From Hofstenia miamia (lineage: Eukaryota; Xenacoelomorpha; Acoela; Hofsteniidae): a stretch of DNA of 37,027 nt. The notes under the pieces were generated by a model, which did not search any database, was not told the DNA's origin, and saw only the letters and a list, made by a program, of their open reading frames with translations. This document shows, piece by piece, positions 31,101 to 34,294 of this stretch. Position numbers and translations under genes: made by a program. Location: positions 2,914,383-2,951,409 of the forward strand of contig CABFPE010000008.1 of assembly GCA_900660155.1 (NCBI GenBank), written 5' to 3'. Every line of letters starts with the position of its first letter. Position 1 is the stretch's first letter.

Positions 31101-33853
31101 ATAAATTCCTATTGCATTGAACAAATTTATAAATAGCGTATGTTCTACGAAATTATTAAAATTTGCAACTTTTTATAGGATGAAATTTACGAGTTTCGTG
31201 CGATGGATTCCTTTACATTTGATTCATTTAATCCTGATAAAGTAGCAGCTTTGGTATCAAAACTTAATGGAAGGATTTGTTTGTATCAAATTAATTGTGA
31301 AGGCGTACAGCGACCACTTCAAATTGAATGGTCGGTTCTAATTGATTGTAATTTAATGGTTGAAGCATACTGTGACGAAACTTCTGTAAATGTTGGAGAT
31401 TTACTATTATTTGGGAAGTGCAGTCGGTATCGTTTATTTTGTGCTTGTAAATAGGACTATCACAAATAATATAAAATTTTTACAATATATTTATCAGAAA
31501 TTATTATAAGCATTTGCAAATGGATAGTCTTATTTAAATATTTTGGTAGTTATTCAATAATAGAGGCCATTATTAATCGTCTCGAGAATTTCAAACATAG
31601 TTCCAAAGACATTATTACTGTGTTTGTCAACAAATTGTCTTGTATAAATGGTTTGGAAAATTCTCAAATTTTGGAAGTTTTGATAGCGTTTTTGGAGCGT
31701 TTGGTTATGCCAGCTAATCACCCTTACTCTTCCCTAATAATACGATTTGCTCTAGGTAATACTTTTCCTGGCATAGGTGGTACACACTTTGAATAAATCT
31801 CAATTTTGAACAACTATTCAATTCATATTATATGGACGAATTAAATATACCAACAATCTGTTTGAAATCTATGGCGTATATTTTTCTTAAAGGTGTTATG
31901 AAGGCTAAATTAGATTCTTCACAAGAAGATTGCTGTCGAAAAATGTCAAAATTTTGTAAATTATAGTTATAAATTTTACTATTTAGTTGTGAATTAATTA
32001 AAAGTACACTTTATAAAATATACCAAAAATTTATATAACACTGGAAATTTACGAGGATGCATATTTGAAGAAACAATATGTATTTATAGTTGACAAAAAC
32101 GGTCTATGCTACATAATTAACATTACTTCTTTGCGGTTTTGGGCCTGCAGTCTCACTACACGAGTGTTTGCGTTCACCTCCTGTTTATTTCGTACTCCAC
32201 GGTTTTTGTTGATTTACCGGAATTTCTCGTTTTTCAGCAACGTAATTAAGGACTGTGGGGTGACAGAAACACCCCAAACGACGTAGAACGGTTAAAGAAA
32301 CATTTTAAAGTACCAACAAAATATATTTTCGCTAAACTGTTTTATCTGAATTTGTTAAATTTGTATTGGTAAGGCTTATTTAGATTGCTATGTAAAAGTG
32401 TATTTAATGGAAGGCAAGCGTTGCGTAGCTAAACAAAAAACTAGTAAATACTTGGAGCGCACACTCAATCCTCATTACAATCATGAAATGTTCTTTGATG
32501 AAGATCCAAGACATAAAACTCTTCAGGTATATATTTTGAACTTTGTAATGATTTTCAGTTACAGCCTTTTGAAGATTAGTACAATTATTTGCGAAGTTGC
32601 TGTGAAATCAATGGTTATGTATAATTATAGTGTTGTACATTTAACTCAGTAATAAAAAAAAATTTGCATAATTTGCTTAGTCACGCAAACTTGTTTAAAT
32701 AAATTGAAATTGAGAAATCAGGTACATTTTTAAGAATAGTTTATTTAATTTTAAGAAGACCTTCAATCTCGTCAATCACCCGCTTCATACTTGGAAGTTA
32801 ATTGATATAGGGGTAAGTACGATAAAGTGGATTAGTTCCTTTTTAACCACTAGGAAACTAAGATTATCGTTCGGTATTGTTTCCTTATATAACCTTTTGA
32901 ATGCTGGCATGCCATACCTGGCACCACACTGGGATTTGGCTCTTTATTTTGTTCATGGACTCACTACTAAAAAATGTAGAATCGTGTAAATTTCTGGGTA
33001 ATTCAACTGCGTGGGAAATTGGCACTCATTTTTAGCCAACCATTACTGATGTATTACTTAAGATGTTACCCACCGAAATGAAGATTCGTGCAAATTAATG
33101 TAAAGGAAACAAGATAGTTCCAACAACTTTTTATTGTATTTATACGATGTAAAATATTGAATCAGTAAAAACTTTTCAACGGTCTAGATAATGCTCAACA
33201 TTGCTGAGGTAAAGCTAGATTTTTCATTATCAATTTCATACTCATTGTCTAATTTTTTTTGAAATCTCAACAGTAATTTGCGGAAAAACTTGTTTTACTA
33301 CAGTTAACACTTGATTATCCGGCAGAAGGTGAGGCTGGCGGATAATTAACATGAGAAATTTCTAGCTCGCCCATTTGAATGTAGTTGCGTAATAATCGGT
33401 GTAATTAGAAGGTGACAGATGAATGAGTGGTGGATAGTCGAAGGTCAGCTGTATATCAATCTTACAAATATGACCAAATACAACTTGCACAAACCCAGTG
33501 ATTTATAAATGCAGCACATATACAATAATAAATTGTACATTTCATTCCAATTAACTTGAATTTTTTTGAGAAATAAAAAACCGCGATTTGCCAAATAATT
33601 TTGCTACACCCTGTATATGTTTACTATATATCTACTTAGCAATTGTTTGCAGGTAACTGTGTGGGGTGATTATGGTCGCATGGATCGTAAATCATTTATG
33701 GGTGTAGCTCAAATCGCATTGGATGATCTGAACTTGTTTTCCAAAAACGTTGAAGGCTGGTACAAATTGTTCACCACTTCCTCACTGGTGGAGCACCGGG
33801 TGTCGACCACAGATAGCGGAAGCGTGGTCTCTCTCTCGACGAAAATCAACTGA
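822..33853 (+). CDS. Rim: Rim (RIM/UNC-10 active-zone scaffold), 23 coding exons, 5' end outside the window
   Basis: RIM proteins organise presynaptic release sites: they tether vesicles through Rab3, activate Munc13 and recruit calcium channels through the PDZ domain and RIM-BP. Seen here: joining 822-1140, 1770-1834, 3465-3672, 5534-5660, 7196-7397, 7610-7740, 8058-8226, 8271-8436, 9620-9709, 10049-10144, 11599-11715, 11788-11881, 15991-16134, 16272-16421, 16470-16616, 17537-17688, 17922-18183, 18433-18665, 22858-23010, 23416-23563, 23618-23829, 32384-32526 and 33653-33853 keeps one open frame through every GT-AG junction and ends at TGA. Domain order is PDZ (about residues 135-238), C2A (about 303-430) and C2B (about 1075-1200), with the phrases VGHLRPGDEVLEWNGK, NPYVKMYLLPER, LGPGQLVGRQ and VWGDYGRMD that mark RIM. 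Piccolo and synaptotagmins lack this combination. The zinc-finger N terminus must lie upstream. Linker exon starts are less certain than domain exons. Confidence 0.95.
1141..1769 (+). other. Rim intron, 629 nt
   Basis: AT-rich intron. I see no gene or recognisable repeat. Confidence 0.85.
1770..1834 (+). CDS. Rim: Rim exon 2: short linker immediately before PDZ
   Basis: A 65-nt exon after a TTTTTTGCAG acceptor, ending TGG|GTAGGT. It reads GLESWDDYNGPEDSNWLPRK then PW. The terminal Trp joins to Gln-Pro of the next exon, recreating the W-Q-P start seen before the RIM PDZ domain. Phases fit on both sides. Confidence 0.87.
1835..3464 (+). other. Rim intron, 1630 nt
   Basis: AT-rich with short chance ORFs on both strands. 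No domain, transposon end or RNA gene recognised. It ends in the tandem acceptor TAG-CAG. Confidence 0.85.
3465..3672 (+). CDS. Rim: Rim exon 3: first two thirds of the PDZ domain
   Basis: It encodes LLGRMVLQRL, then LGLKVQGGRR, LGAFIVKVKRGAIADIV and GHLRPG. These are the betaA strand, the carboxylate-binding loop region, betaB-betaC and the alphaA region of a RIM PDZ, which in the family binds C termini of N- and P/Q-type calcium channels. The acceptor is a tandem TAG-CAG. I chose the upstream AG because it keeps the Gln after Trp that RIM usually has; using the downstream one drops that single residue. The donor is G|GTACTT. Confidence 0.93.
3673..5533 (+). other. Rim intron splitting the PDZ, 1861 nt
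   Basis: AT-rich. No coding frame or element recognised. The intron position after GHLRPG is inside the PDZ. Confidence 0.85.
5534..5660 (+). CDS. Rim: Rim exon 4: C-terminal third of the PDZ domain
   Basis: It starts after ACTTATAG and continues the PDZ as GDEVLEWNGKSLRNATKSEV, followed by the last helix and strand with ESKDDPEIELVVSR. This matches the RIM PDZ ending closely (GDEVLEWNGK is near-invariant). It ends AA|GTAATT in phase 2. Confidence 0.94.
5661..6584 (+). other. Rim intron, left part
   Basis: Holds only short chance ORFs on both strands (up to 94 codons at 5842-6126) with no recognisable domain. Confidence 0.75.
6585..6795. repeat. interspersed repeat with ACCTC-GCCA inverted ends and GTTTGTTT core
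   Basis: It starts ACCTCCGCCAAGGAG, runs through (GTTT)n, TCTGTTAGCAAC, TTTTCACCAGAGGTGCG and AAATTTTGGTGCTGATCC, and ends GGCTGAGGTCTGCGCTCTCC. The first and last blocks are imperfect inverted repeats (ACCTCCGCCAAG against ACCTCAGCCACG). From memory, this block order recurs in repeats of many unrelated animal genomes, though I cannot search for it here. Translations of it give spurious Cys-Leu-Phe-Val-rich peptides; I do not consider it coding in this copy. Confidence 0.7.
6796..7195 (+). other. Rim intron, right part
   Basis: AT-rich intron between the repeat and the exon 5 acceptor. Nothing recognised. Confidence 0.8.
7196..7397 (+). CDS. Rim: Rim exon 5: PDZ-C2A linker and start of C2A
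   Basis: The acceptor is CATTTAG and the donor CAG|GTATTA. About 67 residues with an Ala/Pro-rich tract (SAPPDIR, LSAPPATRR) end in AIVGQIQ, the conserved GQI/L lead-in to the C2A first strand. The phase agrees with both neighbours. Confidence 0.9.
7610..7740 (+). CDS. Rim: Rim exon 6: C2A strands 1-3
   Basis: It encodes LKLWYDTLGGQLIVTVVCAV, then DLVPRDDGDLRNPYVKMYLL and PER. This is the start of a RIM C2A domain (LWYD, QLIVTV, RNPYVKMYLLP). Family knowledge: RIM C2 domains lack full calcium sites and act as membrane or protein-binding modules. The donor CA|GTAAGT leaves phase 2. Confidence 0.95.
7741..8057 (+). other. Rim intron within C2A, 317 nt
   Basis: It splits C2A. An alternative acceptor at 8041-8042 lies 15 nt upstream of the chosen one and keeps the frame. 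Nothing else recognised. Confidence 0.85.
8058..8226 (+). CDS. Rim: Rim exon 7: C2A middle strands
   Basis: It encodes HESSIRRTMTIRKSNKPYWN then QSFAYPF, and ends EFSVWDYYLSSGIKEFLGE. I chose the acceptor TATTTAG before 8058 because it aligns without gaps to the usual RIM phrase PDRSDKSKRRTKTV...WNQ. An upstream AG (8041-8042) in the same phase would add five residues (VTIFS). The donor GAA|GTATCT closes in phase 0. Confidence 0.92.
8227..8270 (+). other. ultra-short Rim intron, 44 nt
   Basis: GTATCT...ATTTAG. Retention would hit an in-frame TAA after nine codons. Removal restores LGE|VVICL of C2A. Confidence 0.9.
8271..8436 (+). CDS. Rim: Rim exon 8: end of C2A and proline-rich tail
   Basis: It follows a 44-nt intron and begins VVICLHRAPIDDAPRWYDLQ, so the junction reads LGEVVICL, the last C2A strands, with the conserved R-W-Y. 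Then comes a Pro-rich run (PIGPPLPLPSPPSQI) and Ser-rich SSSVDS. The donor is G|GTGAGT. Confidence 0.93.
8437..9619 (+). other. Rim intron, 1183 nt, with a GC-richer island
   Basis: About 8640-9050 is clearly less AT-rich than its surroundings and holds a 64-nt exon-like segment (8682-8745, AAAG acceptor, CA|GTAAGC donor) whose length breaks the frame. It also holds an ORF (8925-9128) without recognisable domains. The rest is featureless. Confidence 0.6.
9620..9709 (+). CDS. Rim: Rim exon 9: Ser/Asp-rich linker
   Basis: A 90-nt exon between ATTTAG and G|GTAAGC, reading GTSGESLRASRSPRYMHSDS then DLSDFSDDAI. Phase 1 in and out, so it could be skipped without a frameshift. The SRSPRYMHSDSDLSDF style is typical of the post-C2A region of RIM. 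Confidence 0.85.
9710..10048 (+). other. Rim intron, 339 nt
   Basis: AT-rich. Nothing recognised. Confidence 0.85.
10049..10144 (+). CDS. Rim: Rim exon 10: linker
   Basis: A 96-nt exon after TTAATGCAG, ending A|GTAAAG. It encodes GEIQWTAVDKFLSTLRSTPI then PALGHQFMGYMS. Phase 1 at both ends makes it a potential cassette exon. I do not recognise a domain. It is supported by splice signals, an open frame and composition unlike the flanking AT-rich intron. Confidence 0.78.
10145..11380 (+). other. Rim intron, left part
   Basis: AT-rich. Nothing recognised before the short repeat at 11381. Confidence 0.8.
11381..11480. mobile_element. possible 100-bp MITE remnant with GGGTG ends
   Basis: It begins TAGGGTGTCTCATCTTATAA and ends CACGCCACCCTGTA. 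The ends are inverted only over the TA-(CA)GGGTG core, and the internal match (TTATAAATA against TTAGAAATA) is weak. It resembles the end type of the MITE at 23-408. Treat as tentative. Confidence 0.35.
11599..11715 (+). CDS. Rim: Rim exon 11: aromatic-rich linker
   Basis: It encodes DYHDSLPTAQFGSPLDRDLF then PRNFERFLPFGNFRRPF. Two acceptors in the same phase lie 12 nt apart (TTTAG before 11587 and CAAAG before 11599). The upstream one adds four codons (about LVKG). The donor is T|GTGCGT. The following intron is only 72 nt. Confidence 0.78.
11788..11881 (+). CDS. Rim: Rim exon 12: linker
   Basis: After GCTTTAG it encodes SRPMPSYTNSYSVRPQAPMT then VPNTPQHSRR, ending CG|GTAAGC in phase 2. The phase matches the exon at 15991, 4.1 kb away, giving HSRRRVLAPRRNS across the junction. 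Confidence 0.82.
11882..13423 (+). other. Rim intron, left part
   Basis: AT-rich. A 123-codon open stretch (12286-12657) has no recognisable domain and ordinary intronic composition, so I read it as chance. Confidence 0.75.
13424..13756. mobile_element. hAT-like MITE with 8-bp target duplication
   Basis: Flanked by TTGCTATC (13416-13423) and TAGCTATC (13757-13764), which match at 7 of 8 positions. The right end reads CAGGGATAG in reverse complement, against TGGGGTTG at the left. Both subterminal regions are packed with GTTTTAAAC/GTTTAAAAC palindromes (13460-13490 and 13690-13745), a style common in non-autonomous hAT elements. No coding capacity. Confidence 0.65.
13765..15990 (+). other. Rim intron, right part
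   Basis: AT-rich, with chance ORFs only. A 29-nt exon-like segment at about 15023-15051 was rejected because its length breaks the phase. Confidence 0.75.
15991..16134 (+). CDS. Rim: Rim exon 13: linker with candidate RIM-BP SH3 ligand
   Basis: It lies between AATTTTAG and AG|GTAAGT. It encodes RNSIELLEATDACKSPIGRR followed by IPQTAPPHYEKPRIPLVHKR. The RRIPQTAP core resembles the Arg-x-x-Pro-x-x-Pro SH3 ligand that RIM-BP binds between C2A and C2B in RIM (family knowledge; the match is inference). Confidence 0.85.
16272..16421 (+). CDS. Rim: Rim exon 14: Arg/His-rich linker
   Basis: The acceptor is CATTTTAG and the donor AG|GTTAAA. It encodes VGHNFDERFLNREERHREGA and then PRKSYHSNNTRGPSTHRIY, ending HRSGHGSDRER. 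A second frame is open for 55 codons here, but only this frame matches both neighbour phases. A 48-nt intron follows. Confidence 0.85.
16422..16469 (+). other. ultra-short Rim intron, 48 nt
   Basis: GTTAAA...TTATAG between exons 14 and 15. The phase-2 join gives DRERQSDAESW. Confidence 0.88.
16470..16616 (+). CDS. Rim: Rim exon 15: Tyr/Ser-rich linker
   Basis: After ACTTATAG it encodes QSDAESWYNSDMETRSERGA then SYHYTKHGGEYYSSDHEFTT, ending SPYPPR, with donor AG|GTACTT. It enters and leaves in phase 2. Confidence 0.87.
16617..17536 (+). other. Rim intron, 920 nt
   Basis: AT-rich. Nothing recognised. Confidence 0.85.
17537..17688 (+). CDS. Rim: Rim exon 16: Ser/Thr/Pro-rich linker
   Basis: After CAATTTAG it encodes RRIRSPARSPNSSGPSTPTQ then GFSSSTLTPNNLTPTNQRSY, ending RMYYQDD, with donor A|GTACGT. 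It has many Ser-Pro and Thr-Pro sites, typical of a phosphorylated disordered linker. Confidence 0.87.
17922..18183 (+). CDS. Rim: Rim exon 17: linker with VKTEP motif
   Basis: It starts after TCATTTAG and reads TYHVRIESPVKTEPQTPQTA, then a Thr/Ser/Ala/Pro-rich run and MSMKSEDSNVSSELSALTKT. VKTE fits the sumoylation consensus; RIM1alpha is reported to be sumoylated near its PDZ, so any role here is speculative. The donor AA|GTATGA leaves phase 2. Confidence 0.88.
18433..18665 (+). CDS. Rim: Rim exon 18: conserved basic segment before C2B
   Basis: After GTATTTAG it encodes EFNEIENTPQTRNAMNRSQS and, near its end, SKKRRPSIGHKLTSFVGLSK then KSNSLGQL. This corresponds to the vertebrate RIM KRRRSSLGAK...VGLSRKS stretch, one of the best-conserved parts outside domains. 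The donor G|GTCAGG has a weak +4 to +6. A 4.2-kb intron with a piggyBac copy follows. Confidence 0.92.
18666..19127 (+). other. Rim intron before the piggyBac insertion
   Basis: AT-rich. Nothing recognised. Confidence 0.8.
19315..20824 (-). pseudogene. piggyBac transposase (DDE_Tnp_1_7 with C-terminal zinc finger), frameshifted
   Basis: Read from high to low coordinates, pieces in several frames line up in transposase order. First is an acidic N terminus (20824-20573). Next comes TPYTSKRM...EEEVNVYFGLLSLFK...MSRNRFQAICHN (20569-20249). Then come YMPSKPAKYG and DVETGYILD around 20080-20195, and VKTGRGITCDNYFTNRWL around 19985-20045, containing the catalytic Asp context CDN. Then KGTVDSFNQKIGKFVV with YYLLDLIITNSGIL (about 19640-19770), and a Cys-rich C terminus CGFCTSGRRTNQTCNTCGAY...CPNC (to 19315). 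At least three frame changes and several stops separate them, so this copy cannot make transposase. The C-terminal frame alone stays open for 125 codons. Confidence 0.88.
21221..21473. repeat. possible 253-bp piggyBac-derived MITE
   Basis: Starts TTAAATCTTACCATACC and ends GGTATTGTAAGGGTTAA, so it has inverted TTAA-bounded ends by itself. Its first 105 bp or so repeat 19128-19235 imperfectly (shared CAAGCCT..CCAAAAATAT and AAATAACATCAT). It fits an internal-deletion derivative of the same family. Confidence 0.6.
21474..22163 (+). other. Rim intron between piggyBac and the hAT-like MITE
   Basis: AT-rich. Nothing recognised. Confidence 0.8.
22164..22424. mobile_element. hAT-like non-autonomous element, 261 bp
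   Basis: The left end CAGGGTGTGCAAC and the right end, reverse complement CAGGGGTGTTCAAC, are inverted with one gap and one mismatch. CAGGGGTGTxCAAC is a classic hAT terminus. The next bases in both halves are GC-richer (CCGGTCCGCCA, GAACGGACTGTCC). Flanking 8-mers (ACAAAAAC, ATAAACCG) match at only 4 positions, so no target duplication can be claimed. Confidence 0.6.
22425..22857 (+). other. Rim intron before exon 19
   Basis: AT-rich. Nothing recognised except the multiple acceptors near its end. Confidence 0.8.
22858..23010 (+). CDS. Rim: Rim exon 19: Ser-rich pre-C2B segment
   Basis: It encodes ERDEAERVSSKVDEHVASVD then SVSLTGSVHSLSAKSLSSHS, ending SRFGISGS. The acceptor is a tandem TAG-CAG (22856-22860), so the exon may begin at 22858 or 22861. 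A third in-phase AG (22844-22845) would add four residues. The donor CAG|GTAGCC leaves phase 1. Confidence 0.88.
23011..23415 (+). other. Rim intron, 405 nt
   Basis: AT-rich. Nothing recognised. Confidence 0.85.
23416..23563 (+). CDS. Rim: Rim exon 20: pre-C2B segment
   Basis: After TATTTAG it encodes DGRAKKVSIQRTEEVGFHTD then EGMRNFLNRYDSHESTNDGS. It aligns with the vertebrate RIM stretch GKKLRSTVQRSTETG...MRNWMTRQASRESTDGS. The donor is CC|GTAAGT, followed by a 54-nt intron. Confidence 0.93.
23564..23617 (+). other. ultra-short Rim intron, 54 nt
   Basis: GTAAGT...GATTTTAG. The join gives DGSPWLQTQ. Confidence 0.9.
23618..23829 (+). CDS. Rim: Rim exon 21: start of C2B
   Basis: It encodes WLQTQLRNENHLTSFVDDLG then PGQLVGRQVLGSPCLGSIQL, and GGGLRVRVVCAKYLLIKPGA. 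LGPGQLVGRQ and the G-x-I-Q-L strand are diagnostic for RIM C2B, which in the family binds PI(4,5)P2, liprin-alpha and other partners. The donor A|GTATGA leaves one base, completed 8.5 kb downstream. Confidence 0.95.
23830..24633 (+). other. start of the 8.5-kb C2B intron
   Basis: AT-rich sequence before the Tigger-like element. Nothing recognised. Confidence 0.8.
24634..27234 (-). mobile_element. Tigger/pogo-like DNA transposon, about 2.6 kb, internally deleted
   Basis: The left end AGGTAATTTGGGACAAATTC and the reverse complement of the right end AGGGCAATTTGGGACAAACT are inverted repeats of about 23 bp, with TA dinucleotides at the borders. The total length suits the Tigger family, and a pogo-type transposase relic fills the interior on the minus strand. 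The motif GACGAGTTT repeats twice next to the right end (27195 and 27212). Confidence 0.82.
25082..26654 (-). pseudogene. pogo/Tigger-type transposase with C-terminal PHD-like finger, catalytic core missing
   Basis: Read from 26654 downward. MARGRKVKACRILKKNTARN is a basic N terminus. A relic of the CENP-B/HTH linker follows (IQKLNWLNTALI, about 26400). TPQRVAFRVPEKFSVTRAAG and MNRTNVEKHFREV come next, then YNIDESGI (about 26080), which carries the first catalytic Asp. The frame then runs within about 120 nt into the C-terminal block ENISSFTRTGAYPVN...FKPDQVTEE (25925 onward). The 150 or so residues that should hold the second and third catalytic acids are absent. The tail has CTICKGFYFDQTEEG, WQHDTC and NCVDCD, a PHD-like Cys4-His-Cys3 layout seen in insect Tigger proteins. 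Stops and frameshifts occur throughout. Confidence 0.85.
27235..28788 (+). other. intron between Tigger-like and piggyBac elements
   Basis: Mostly AT-rich. A GC-richer patch at about 27860-28000 does not match anything I recognise; its longest ORFs (102 codons) look like chance. No other feature. Confidence 0.6.
28973..29323. repeat. 33-bp exact direct repeat (28973-29005 and 29291-29323)
   Basis: TTTTTATAATCTTATTTTAA continuing to AATGCTTGTTAAA occurs twice, 318 bp apart, inside the old piggyBac element. Similar short words (CTTTCA, TATA) precede both copies. It may be a local duplication or two copies of a subterminal motif. Confidence 0.85.
29454..30010 (-). pseudogene. piggyBac transposase relic
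   Basis: A frame around 29800-29860 reads MHPGLKGGIMKSIWFNDV, stop, SGFALN, the counterpart of the family's MPxKPxKWGIK...DxxTGYxLN. Further down, YNITMDIWFTACHLVNYFL (29726-29600) matches the second-Asp context xxCDNxFTSxxLxxxLL of piggyBac, here MDIWFT. Stops and frame changes make it inactive. On the plus strand the same region shows a 100-codon ORF that I treat as its shadow. Confidence 0.68.
30624..30631. repeat. left 8-bp target duplication GTTTTTGT
   Basis: Identical to 32202-32209 on the other side of the P-like element. Confidence 0.9.
30760..31092 (+). CDS. THAP-domain protein, 110 residues
   Basis: An intact ORF whose first 55 or so residues form a THAP zinc finger: MPNKCCVYKCSSNY supplies the two N-terminal Cys, then the aromatic-Pro box YRFPND, the invariant Trp in AWLSRIP, and VICKKHW supplies the C-terminal Cys and His of the C2CH set. 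THAP fingers bind DNA; in P elements this is the transposase's site-specific domain. The rest (KERPSKPPEIFKGI) parallels the proline-rich end of the domain. Being without a catalytic region, the product could act as a free DNA-binding repressor, or this may be the first exon of a spliced transposase. It starts 56 bp inside the left TIR. Confidence 0.85.
   Translation: MPNKCCVYKCSSNYRNSPYVPAYRFPNDIIERDAWLSRIPQRIKISKHTVICKKHWPEGFPTTKVNGKERPSKPPEIFKGIGASSISYPNPIVLREVNKRGVINRNIIPV
31203..31454 (+). CDS. small ORF inside the P-like element, 83 residues
   Basis: Opens MDSFTFDSFNPDKVAALVSK and has a compact, protein-like composition (QIEWSVLIDCNLMVEAYCDE). It lies 110 bp after the THAP ORF in a different frame. 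I recognise no domain. It could be a further exon or a shifted fragment of the ancestral transposase. Confidence 0.4.
   Translation: MDSFTFDSFNPDKVAALVSKLNGRICLYQINCEGVQRPLQIEWSVLIDCNLMVEAYCDETSVNVGDLLLFGKCSRYRLFCACK
31470..31796 (+). CDS. open frame without a clear start inside the P-like element, about 108 codons
   Basis: Open from the preceding stop to TAA at 31794. It contains IIEAIINRLENFKHSSKDII and VLIAFLERLVMPANHPYSSL then IIRFALGN, which looks like genuine protein. No ATG near its start, so if used it would be an exon; a TTTATCAG acceptor-like site sits at 31489-31496. Family not recognised; a transposase remainder is the simplest reading. Confidence 0.35.
   Translation, partial: YKIFTIYLSEIIISICKWIVLFKYFGSYSIIEAIINRLENFKHSSKDIITVFVNKLSCINGLENSQILEVLIAFLERLVMPANHPYSSLIIRFALGNTFPGIGGTHFE
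32202..32209. repeat. right 8-bp target duplication GTTTTTGT
   Basis: Identical to 30624-30631. Confidence 0.9.
32384..32526 (+). CDS. Rim: Rim exon 22: middle of C2B
   Basis: After CTTATTTAG it encodes NCYVKVYLMEGKRCVAKQKT then SKYLERTLNPHYNHEMFFDE, ending KTLQ. This parallels YVKVYLLENGACIAKKKT...LDPLYQQ of vertebrate RIM. The phase matches both the 23829 donor and the 33653 acceptor, so the 8.5-kb intron is real. Confidence 0.95.
32527..33300 (+). other. last Rim intron, left part
   Basis: AT-rich. Nothing recognised. Confidence 0.8.
33301..33355. mobile_element. possible solitary end of a Tigger-like transposon
   Basis: CAGTTAACACTTGATTATCC followed by GGC, then GGCGGATAATTAA. CAGT..A..C.TGATTATCCGG with an internal inverted GGATAAT copy is the layout of many Tigger termini. 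I found no partner end nearby, so it is a fragment. Confidence 0.4.
33356..33652 (+). other. last Rim intron, right part
   Basis: AT-rich. It contains ACACCCTGTA (33606-33615), the same word as the MITE ends at 23-408, but without a partner. Confidence 0.7.
33653..33853 (+). CDS. Rim: Rim exon 23: end of C2B and C terminus
   Basis: After TTGTTTGCAG it encodes VTVWGDYGRMDRKSFMGVAQ, then GWYKLFTTSSLV and a 21-residue Ser/Thr tail ending LSTKIN and TGA. WGDYGRMD and MGVAQI are near-identical to all RIMs. This is the last coding exon. Confidence 0.96.
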   Translation, partial: VTVWGDYGRMDRKSFMGVAQIALDDLNLFSKNVEGWYKLFTTSSLVEHRVSTTDSGSVVSLSTKIN

Positions 33854-34294
33854 TTGGAATTAATTAATCTAGCGACAATTAAATTATGCAATTTTTCTAC
33901 AGATTTTAATTTTCTACTCTACTATAATTCTCTAAATATGTTGATGAATATTTGTACTTGTGGTGCTTAATTTTGCATGCTCTTCTTTCTCTTGTAACTG
34001 AATTGAGCATTTTAGCAGTGAGAACAACGTTTGTGATATGTTTAAATTGGTGCTAGATAGTCAACTGCTGGTCAGGTATGTAAATTATCTATTAATTACA
34101 ATTTTCTACTGCAGTTTTTCTTTTCGAGTATCAGTGTAATCACATTCAACCATCACTATTCACAATCTTCAAATTGCATAAATTGTCATAACTGTATTTT
34201 CATAACATTTCTGAAGCGTCATAAAAATATATGCACATGCGCTTGATAAATACTTTTCAATAATTAAATTTGCATCAGCATATTTTTCATTTTG
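33854..34294. other. 3' flank of Rim
   Basis: Presumed 3' UTR and intergenic sequence, AT-rich. Apart from a possible ATTAAA signal nothing is recognised. Confidence 0.7.
33878..33883 (+). promoter_or_regulatory. possible polyadenylation signal of Rim (ATTAAA)
   Basis: ATTAAA lies 25 nt after the Rim stop codon. It would give an unusually short 3' UTR, and in such AT-rich sequence the hexamer is expected by chance, so the call is weak. Confidence 0.25.

Larger units (their letters stand above)
30632..32201 (+). mobile_element. P-element-like transposon, 1570 bp, 73-bp perfect TIRs
   Basis: Positions 30632-30704 and 32129-32201 are exact reverse complements over 73 bp (outer end CGTGGAGTACGAAATAAACA). 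The element is flanked by a perfect 8-bp duplication GTTTTTGT (30624-30631 and 32202-32209). An 8-bp duplication plus a THAP-domain ORF is the signature of the P superfamily; hAT elements also make 8-bp duplications but normally carry BED rather than THAP fingers. It is inserted in the older piggyBac element. It is too short for a full P transposase of roughly 750 residues, and I see no RNase-H core, so it is probably non-autonomous. Confidence 0.88.
28789..32295 (-). mobile_element. old piggyBac-family element interrupted by a P-like element
   Basis: It starts TTAACCCTTCTACGTCGTT (28789) and ends with the inverse AACGACGTAGAACGGTTAA (to 32295). There is one mismatch, with TTAA at both ends as target. 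Minus-strand relics of a piggyBac transposase lie at about 29454-30010. Removing the nested 1.57-kb insertion leaves about 1.9 kb, shorter than an intact piggyBac, so it is also deleted. Its ends differ from the copy at 19128, so it is a separate family. Confidence 0.82.

Noticed and set aside
33606..33615. second MITE end (ACACCCTGTA) near the last Rim acceptor
   Set aside because: No matching left end found within the intron; a 10-base word alone is not enough.
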